64,000 bases of DNA from NCBI GenBank assembly GCA_019423685.1, contig JAHZAY010000002.1:184042-248041 (forward strand), written 5' to 3'. The notes beneath the pieces were generated by a model. That model searched no databases, was not told where the DNA came from, and worked only from the letters and a program-made list of their open reading frames with translations. This stretch comes from Clostridiales bacterium. GTDB lineage: Bacteria > Bacillota > Clostridia > Oscillospirales > Ruminococcaceae. The position numbers and the translations under genes were made by a program. Of the stretch, positions 60,057 to 64,000 are shown one piece after another. Each line of letters begins with the position of its first letter. Within the stretch, counting starts at the first letter, position 1.

Positions 60057-60566
60057 ATGCAGCTTGACCTGAGAAGAGTGTTTGAGGGCGAAGAGCAGAT
60101 TTTGCCTTTTGTGTTCACGCTTGATCTGAGCGATGTGCAACAGTGGGGCGACCAGCCGTTTCAAACTCCCATTAGGGTGAGCGGACAGGTGACAAACCGA
60201 GCGGGTGTTGTCACGGTGCGCTATGCTGCGGATTACACCCTTTCCGGAAACTGCGCCAGATGCCTGGAGCCGGTGGAGCAGAAAAAACACCAGGAGTTTT
60301 TCCACACGGTAGTTCGGAAGCTCAACCAGCAGGAGGACGATGACTACATCGTCTGTGAGGACGGCATTTTGGACCTGGATTCTGTTGCACAGGACGACAT
60401 ACTTCTTGAGCTACCAATCAGGATGTTGTGTTCGGAGGACTGCAAGGGCCTGTGTCCGATCTGCGGCTGCAACCTGAACAAGGAACAGTGCAGCTGTCAG
60501 CAGCCCGAATGGGAAGGCCGCCGCATCAAGGCGTTTGACAGTTTGGAATGGCCGAAGGAGGACTAG
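60057..60566 (+). CDS. DUF177 (YceD-like) protein
   Basis: A 169-aa protein of the DUF177/YceD family, commonly encoded just before rpmF. A beta-rich first half (with CARCLEP) is followed by a Cys cluster, CSEDCKGLCPICGCNLNKEQ and a further CSC, which could bind zinc. In plants and bacteria the family is linked to 23S rRNA accumulation. ATG 60057 follows AAAGGAG by five bases; the longer frame would overlap the leader hairpin. Confidence 0.9.
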   Translation: MQLDLRRVFEGEEQILPFVFTLDLSDVQQWGDQPFQTPIRVSGQVTNRAGVVTVRYAADYTLSGNCARCLEPVEQKKHQEFFHTVVRKLNQQEDDDYIVCEDGILDLDSVAQDDILLELPIRMLCSEDCKGLCPICGCNLNKEQCSCQQPEWEGRRIKAFDSLEWPKED

Positions 60567-60634
60567 CTCCGGGGCTTTTCCGCTCGATTCACTTTTTAGA
60601 CATTGATGATAAGTTTTAAAGGAGATGTGCAATC

Positions 60635-60814
60635 ATGGCAGTACCGAAGAGAAAAGTATCCAAAGCACGCAGAGACAAGAGACGTTCCAATGTATGGAAA
60701 CTCGACACACCGGCATTTTCTATCTGCCCACAGTGCGGTGAGCTGAAAGCTCCTCACAAAGTATGCGCGCATTGCGGCTACTACAAAGGCAGAGAAGTTA
60801 TCAAGATGGACTAA
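60635..60814 (+). CDS. rpmF: 50S ribosomal protein L32
   Basis: A 59-aa ribosomal protein. MAVPKRKVSKARRDKRRSNV is the family start. A zinc ribbon is formed by CPQCGELK and CAHCGYYK (four Cys), so this is the zinc-binding form. AAAGGAG lies ten bases before the ATG. It follows the DUF177 gene by 68 nt, the usual order. Confidence 0.97.
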   Translation: MAVPKRKVSKARRDKRRSNVWKLDTPAFSICPQCGELKAPHKVCAHCGYYKGREVIKMD

Positions 60815-60846
60815 TTGTCCTGCTTGTTGACCACGCTTTGAAAATG

Positions 60847-60889
60847 AAGGGCAGAGGGGAAGGCGTTCCCTTCCTGCCCTGTTTTTTTG
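60847..60889 (+). terminator. Terminator after rpmF
   Basis: GGGCAG-(AGG)-GGAAGG-CGTT-CCTTCC-TGCCC stem with a bulge and a T7 tail, separating rpmF from the radical SAM gene. Confidence 0.8.
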
Positions 60890-60931
60890 TACACAAACAC
60901 CCTGTTCCCCAAGAGGAGGCGAGATCTCTCA

Positions 60932-62254
60932 GTGGCAGTCAAAATTGTAAGCGTTGAACCGGGCAGTCCGGCCAGACGTGCGCGTATCCACAAGGGCGAC
61001 ACGCTCATCAGTATCAACGGCAACGCCATCACCGACGTACTGGACTATCAGTTTTATGTGACCGACGAACATCTGGAAATTTTGCTGTGTGACCCGGACA
61101 AAAAGGTGCGCACTGTGGTGGTGGACAAGGAGGAGTACGACGACCTGGGCCTTTCGTTTGAGACCTATTTGATGGACAAGCAGATGGGCTGCAAAAATGC
61201 CTGCATCTTCTGCTTTGTCGATCAGATGCCCCCGAATATGCGCAAGAGCCTCTATTTTAAGGACGACGACACCCGGATGTCCTTTTTGTTCGGCAACTAC
61301 ACCACGCTGACCAATCTCAAGGAGGGGGACATCCGTCGCATCATCAAGATGCACGTCAGCCCCATCAACGTCTCGGTGCACACGATGAATCCACAGCTGC
61401 GCGTGCAGATGATGAAGAACCCATTTGCAGGCAAGTCGCTGGAATTTATCAGGATGCTCACCGAGGGAGGAATCAAGGTCAACACCCAGATTGTCCTTTG
61501 TCCCGGATACAATGATGGCAAGGAACTGGAATACAGCCTGTCGGAGCTTGCAAAGCTCGGTCCCAACATTCAGAGCATCGCGGTGGTGCCGGTGGGCTTG
61601 ACCAAGTACCGCGAAAAACTCACCCTGCTGCGCGGATTCTTCCCGCAGGAGGCAAAAGAGGTCATCGCGACGATGGAGCGATGGGGAGAGCATTTTTTAA
61701 AGGAGTACGGCGCGCGCACGGCCTATGCTTCGGATGAATTTTATATCCTGGCAGGGCAGCCCTTCCCGGACTATGCGTTTTATGAAGATTTTGCCCAGCT
61801 GGAAAATGGCGTCGGCATGATGACGCTGATGCGCCACGACTTTGAAGCGGCGCTGCAAGGAGCACAGCAAGACAATCTTTCCCCCAATCCAAGACAGGTC
61901 ACCCTCGCCACCGGTGCGTTGGCCTACCCGATGATGTGCGATTTTGCCGCGCAGGTGCAGCGGCAATTTCCACAGGTACAGGTGCAGGTGGAGAAGATTA
62001 TCAACGACTTTTTCGGGCACACCATTACGGTGGCAGGTCTTGTGACGGGACAGGATCTGATTGCCCAGCTCAAGGGAAAACAGCTTGGCGATGCGCTGCT
62101 GATACCGGCAAACATGCTGCGGCATGAGCAGGACAAATTCCTGGACGATGTCACTCCACAGCAGGTGCAGCAGGAGCTGGATGTGCCGGTTATTCCTGTG
62201 GAAAATGATGGACCGATGCTTCTGGAACAGATGCTGGGACTCCAGGAGTTTTAA
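60932..62254 (+). CDS. PDZ/radical SAM/DUF512 domain protein
   Basis: A 440-aa protein. An N-terminal PDZ-like domain (about residues 1-70: VEPGSPARRARIHKGDTLIS, then INGNAITDVLDY) precedes a radical SAM-like core with C-x3-C-x2-C in QMGCKNACIFCFVDQMP. The DUF512 domain follows (MMKNPFAGKSLEFIRMLTEG onward). The family is frequent in Clostridia; its substrate is unknown. The likely start is GTG 60932, 13 nt after GAGGAGG, which is a long spacing. It lies upstream of der (37-nt gap), and such pairing is recurrent in Clostridia, suggesting a ribosome- or tRNA-related role. Confidence 0.85.
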   Translation: MAVKIVSVEPGSPARRARIHKGDTLISINGNAITDVLDYQFYVTDEHLEILLCDPDKKVRTVVVDKEEYDDLGLSFETYLMDKQMGCKNACIFCFVDQMPPNMRKSLYFKDDDTRMSFLFGNYTTLTNLKEGDIRRIIKMHVSPINVSVHTMNPQLRVQMMKNPFAGKSLEFIRMLTEGGIKVNTQIVLCPGYNDGKELEYSLSELAKLGPNIQSIAVVPVGLTKYREKLTLLRGFFPQEAKEVIATMERWGEHFLKEYGARTAYASDEFYILAGQPFPDYAFYEDFAQLENGVGMMTLMRHDFEAALQGAQQDNLSPNPRQVTLATGALAYPMMCDFAAQVQRQFPQVQVQVEKIINDFFGHTITVAGLVTGQDLIAQLKGKQLGDALLIPANMLRHEQDKFLDDVTPQQVQQELDVPVIPVENDGPMLLEQMLGLQEF

Positions 62255-62291
62255 ACGCATTTGATACTTTATTGTGGAAAGAAGGTTATCC

Positions 62292-63626
62292 ATGGCAGTC
62301 AGACCAATCGTAGCGGTGGTGGGCAGACCGAATGTCGGAAAATCCACCCTGTTTAATAAATTGATCGGCCAGCGCCTCTCCATTGTGGAGGACACGCCGG
62401 GCGTCACCCGGGACCGCATCTATGCCCCCTGCGAGTGGAGCGGGCATGAGATCATGCTGGTAGACACCGGCGGCATCGAGCCGTACTCGGATGACATCAT
62501 CCTCTCGCAGATGCGCAGACAGGCTGAGATGGCCATCGAGAGCGCACAGGCCATCATCCTGGTGGTGGATGTCAAGTCGGGCGTTACTGCGACCGACCAG
62601 GAAGTGGCGGCAATGCTGCAAAAGAGCAACAAGCCGGTGGTGCTTTGTGTCAACAAGTGCGATGGCGTGGGAGAGATCCCTCCGGAATTCTATGAGTTTT
62701 ATAACCTCGGCTTGGGAGATCCGATCCCGGTTTCTTCGGTGCACGGTCACGGCACCGGCGATCTTTTGGATGCGGTGTATGAGCACCTGGACTTTTCAAA
62801 AGAAGAGGAGTACGACGACGACTGCGTGACGGTGGCGATTGTGGGCCGTCCGAACGCAGGCAAATCGTCGCTGGTCAACCGCATTGCGGGGCGCGAGGCG
62901 GTCATCGTTTCGGACATTGCGGGAACCACCCGAGATGCAACCGATACGATGGTAGAAAATGAATACGGCAAGTTTGTCTTTATTGACACCGCCGGCATCC
63001 GGCGCAAGAGCAAGGTGGAGGAGACGATCGAGCGCTACAGCGTGCTGCGCGCCTACATGGCGATCGACCGCTCCAATGTGTGCATCATTATGATCGACGC
63101 CACCCGCGGATTCAGCGAGCAGGATTCCAAGATTGCGGGCTATGCCCACGAGCAGGGCAAGGCGTGCATCATCGCTGTCAACAAGTGGGATGCGGTGGAG
63201 GACAAGACCGACCGCACCATGCAGGAGATGAAGAAAAAGCTGGAGAACGATTTCAGCTTTATGCCCTATGCGCCGATGGTGTTCATCTCCGCGATGACCG
63301 GTCAGCGGGTGAACAGCCTGTACGAGCTCATCAAAAAGGTGGACGAGCAGAATGCCCGCCGCATCTCGACCGGTATGCTCAACGATATGCTCAACTACGC
63401 CACCGCGCGGGTACAGCCGCCGTCGGACAAGGGCAAGCGCCTGAAGATCTACTACATGACCCAGGTTTCCACCCGTCCGCCGACATTTGCCTGCTTTGTC
63501 AACAAATCGGAGCTGTTCCACTTCTCGTACCAGCGGTATTTGGAAAATCAGATTCGAGAAAATTTTGGTTTTGCAGGTACGCCTATTCGGATGCTGGTTC
63601 GGGAAAAGGGAGATAAAAATAAGTAA
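62292..63626 (+). CDS. der: Ribosome-associated GTPase Der
   Basis: A 444-aa tandem GTPase needed for 50S assembly. It has two G domains, each with its own P-loop (GRPNVGKS near residue 11, GRPNAGKS near residue 185), DTGG/DTAG G3 motifs and NKCD/NKWD G4 motifs. The KH-like C-terminal domain ends in FAGTPIRMLVREKG. ATG 62292 (MAVRPIVAVV) follows AAGAAGG; an in-frame upstream ATG at 62274 lacks an SD. Followed by a terminator. Confidence 0.97.
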   Translation: MAVRPIVAVVGRPNVGKSTLFNKLIGQRLSIVEDTPGVTRDRIYAPCEWSGHEIMLVDTGGIEPYSDDIILSQMRRQAEMAIESAQAIILVVDVKSGVTATDQEVAAMLQKSNKPVVLCVNKCDGVGEIPPEFYEFYNLGLGDPIPVSSVHGHGTGDLLDAVYEHLDFSKEEEYDDDCVTVAIVGRPNAGKSSLVNRIAGREAVIVSDIAGTTRDATDTMVENEYGKFVFIDTAGIRRKSKVEETIERYSVLRAYMAIDRSNVCIIMIDATRGFSEQDSKIAGYAHEQGKACIIAVNKWDAVEDKTDRTMQEMKKKLENDFSFMPYAPMVFISAMTGQRVNSLYELIKKVDEQNARRISTGMLNDMLNYATARVQPPSDKGKRLKIYYMTQVSTRPPTFACFVNKSELFHFSYQRYLENQIRENFGFAGTPIRMLVREKGDKNK

Positions 63627-63658
63627 AAAAAGAGGGGTATCATACCCCTCTTTTTTCT
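63625..63658. terminator. Terminator between der and the membrane gene
   Basis: AAAAAAGAGGGGTA-TCA-TACCCCTCTTTTTT, symmetric between convergent genes. Confidence 0.94.
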
Positions 63659-64000
63659 TTAATGGAGTCGCCGGACACAAAGCGGAACGATGATAAGGTA
63701 ACAGATGATCGCGGCTACTTTAGGTGCAAGGACGGAATAAGGGAACGGAAGCCAAGAAAAAACAAAGTAGACTCCCCACAGGATGGGGATGGGGAGCAAA
63801 AACCACAGGTTATGGCGAAGCCAACGCGACCAATGGTGTTCGCGATCGGGCACCCGGTGAAAGCTGCGCAGGGTTAAAGCAATGGTCAGGGACAAGATTT
63901 GCAGCAGCAATCCGGGCAGCAGGGAGAGCGGCGTCTGAAATTGCCTCCAGAGCAGAGCGCTGCACAAAAGTCCCGCGACATCAAAAAAGGTGGCAAAGGG
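63659..64000 (-). CDS. Partial membrane protein (5' end outside the window)
   Basis: The frame is open from the window edge to a TAA at 63659, giving at least 113 residues of a polytopic membrane protein. Hydrophobic segments include FFDVAGLLCSALLW, LLPGLLLQILSLTIALTL, FLLPIPILWGVYFVFSWLPF and VAAIICYLIIVPLCV, separated by a basic loop. The family is not recognised. A TTG inside the frame (63967) has no SD, so the true start is beyond the end. Confidence 0.65.
   Translation of the reverse strand, partial: PFATFFDVAGLLCSALLWRQFQTPLSLLPGLLLQILSLTIALTLRSFHRVPDREHHWSRWLRHNLWFLLPIPILWGVYFVFSWLPFPYSVLAPKVAAIICYLIIVPLCVRRLH

Noticed and set aside
59752..60072. Lys/Arg-rich frame starting at GTG
   Set aside because: No SD; it runs through a consensus promoter and the DUF177 start, and its composition follows A-rich DNA.
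1..64000. CRISPR, tRNA, rRNA, IS elements or prophage
   Set aside because: No regularly spaced repeats, no cloverleaf with CCA-type end, no transposase, integrase or phage structural genes were seen.

Overview
The window is a chromosomal segment of a spore-forming, anaerobic Clostridia-type Firmicute with moderate GC. The sporulation genes yabP and yabQ next to divIC, a group B-like [FeFe] hydrogenase, diaminopimelate dehydrogenase, several TTG/GTG starts and strong AGGAGG ribosome binding sites fit an Oscillospirales/Ruminococcaceae-like gut bacterium. That placement is inference; no rRNA gene is present. I saw no tRNA, rRNA, CRISPR array, transposase or prophage.

Layout. 1-1.9 kb: aspS. 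1.95-3.0 kb: an AT-richer methyltransferase cassette on the minus strand, with a consensus promoter, a 37-codon leader ORF and a Rho-independent hairpin in front of the structural gene. 3.1-5.4 kb, minus strand: methionine aminopeptidase with a SEC-C tag and a multi-S1-domain protein. 5.6-10.8 kb: an operon of DUF951, prfA, Sua5-type threonylcarbamoyl-AMP synthase, coaE, a lytic transglycosylase and an M18 aminopeptidase. 11-24.5 kb: the core expression block rpoB-rpoC, a secreted orphan, rpsL-rpsG-fusA and tuf. 24.8-28.4 kb: a secreted orphan and a PadR/DUF1700/membrane coiled-coil operon with a palindrome between the -35 and -10 boxes. 28.5-39 kb: mostly single genes, namely M42 peptidase, BrnQ, a pyruvate-kinase-C-like protein, a Smr protein, a hydrolase-like membrane protein, GNAT, pyrE, a B3/B4 protein, a duplicated-domain lipoprotein and a chromate-transporter pair. 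39.2-42 kb: an MBOAT plus AlgJ-like O-acetylation pair. 42.3-44 kb: yabP-yabQ-divIC-yabR. 44-46.3 kb: an AadA-like nucleotidyltransferase, a coiled-coil protein, a zinc ribbon protein and a SigH-like sigma factor. 46.6-48.5 kb: a ferredoxin-like protein and an [FeFe] hydrogenase. 48.7-53.7 kb: D,D-carboxypeptidase, pgi, a P-loop protein, ddh and Nudix. 53.7-55.8 kb: an HPr-like protein without the catalytic His, mtaB and acylphosphatase. 56-59.7 kb: large single-chain purL. 60-64 kb: DUF177, rpmF (59 codons), a PDZ/radical SAM/DUF512 protein, der, and a partial membrane protein running off the end.

Much of the window is translation and cell-growth machinery: tRNA charging and modification, release factor, ribosomal proteins and elongation factors, Der GTPase and RNA polymerase. 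Cell-envelope and sporulation genes are interspersed. The most unusual element is the leader-peptide/attenuator arrangement of the methyltransferase cassette, which looks like antibiotic- or translation-stress-responsive control. The other leads are small regulatory dyads (padR, M42 peptidase, purL), an HPr homologue that cannot be phosphorylated on histidine, and a membrane hydrolase-fold protein with His in the nucleophile position.
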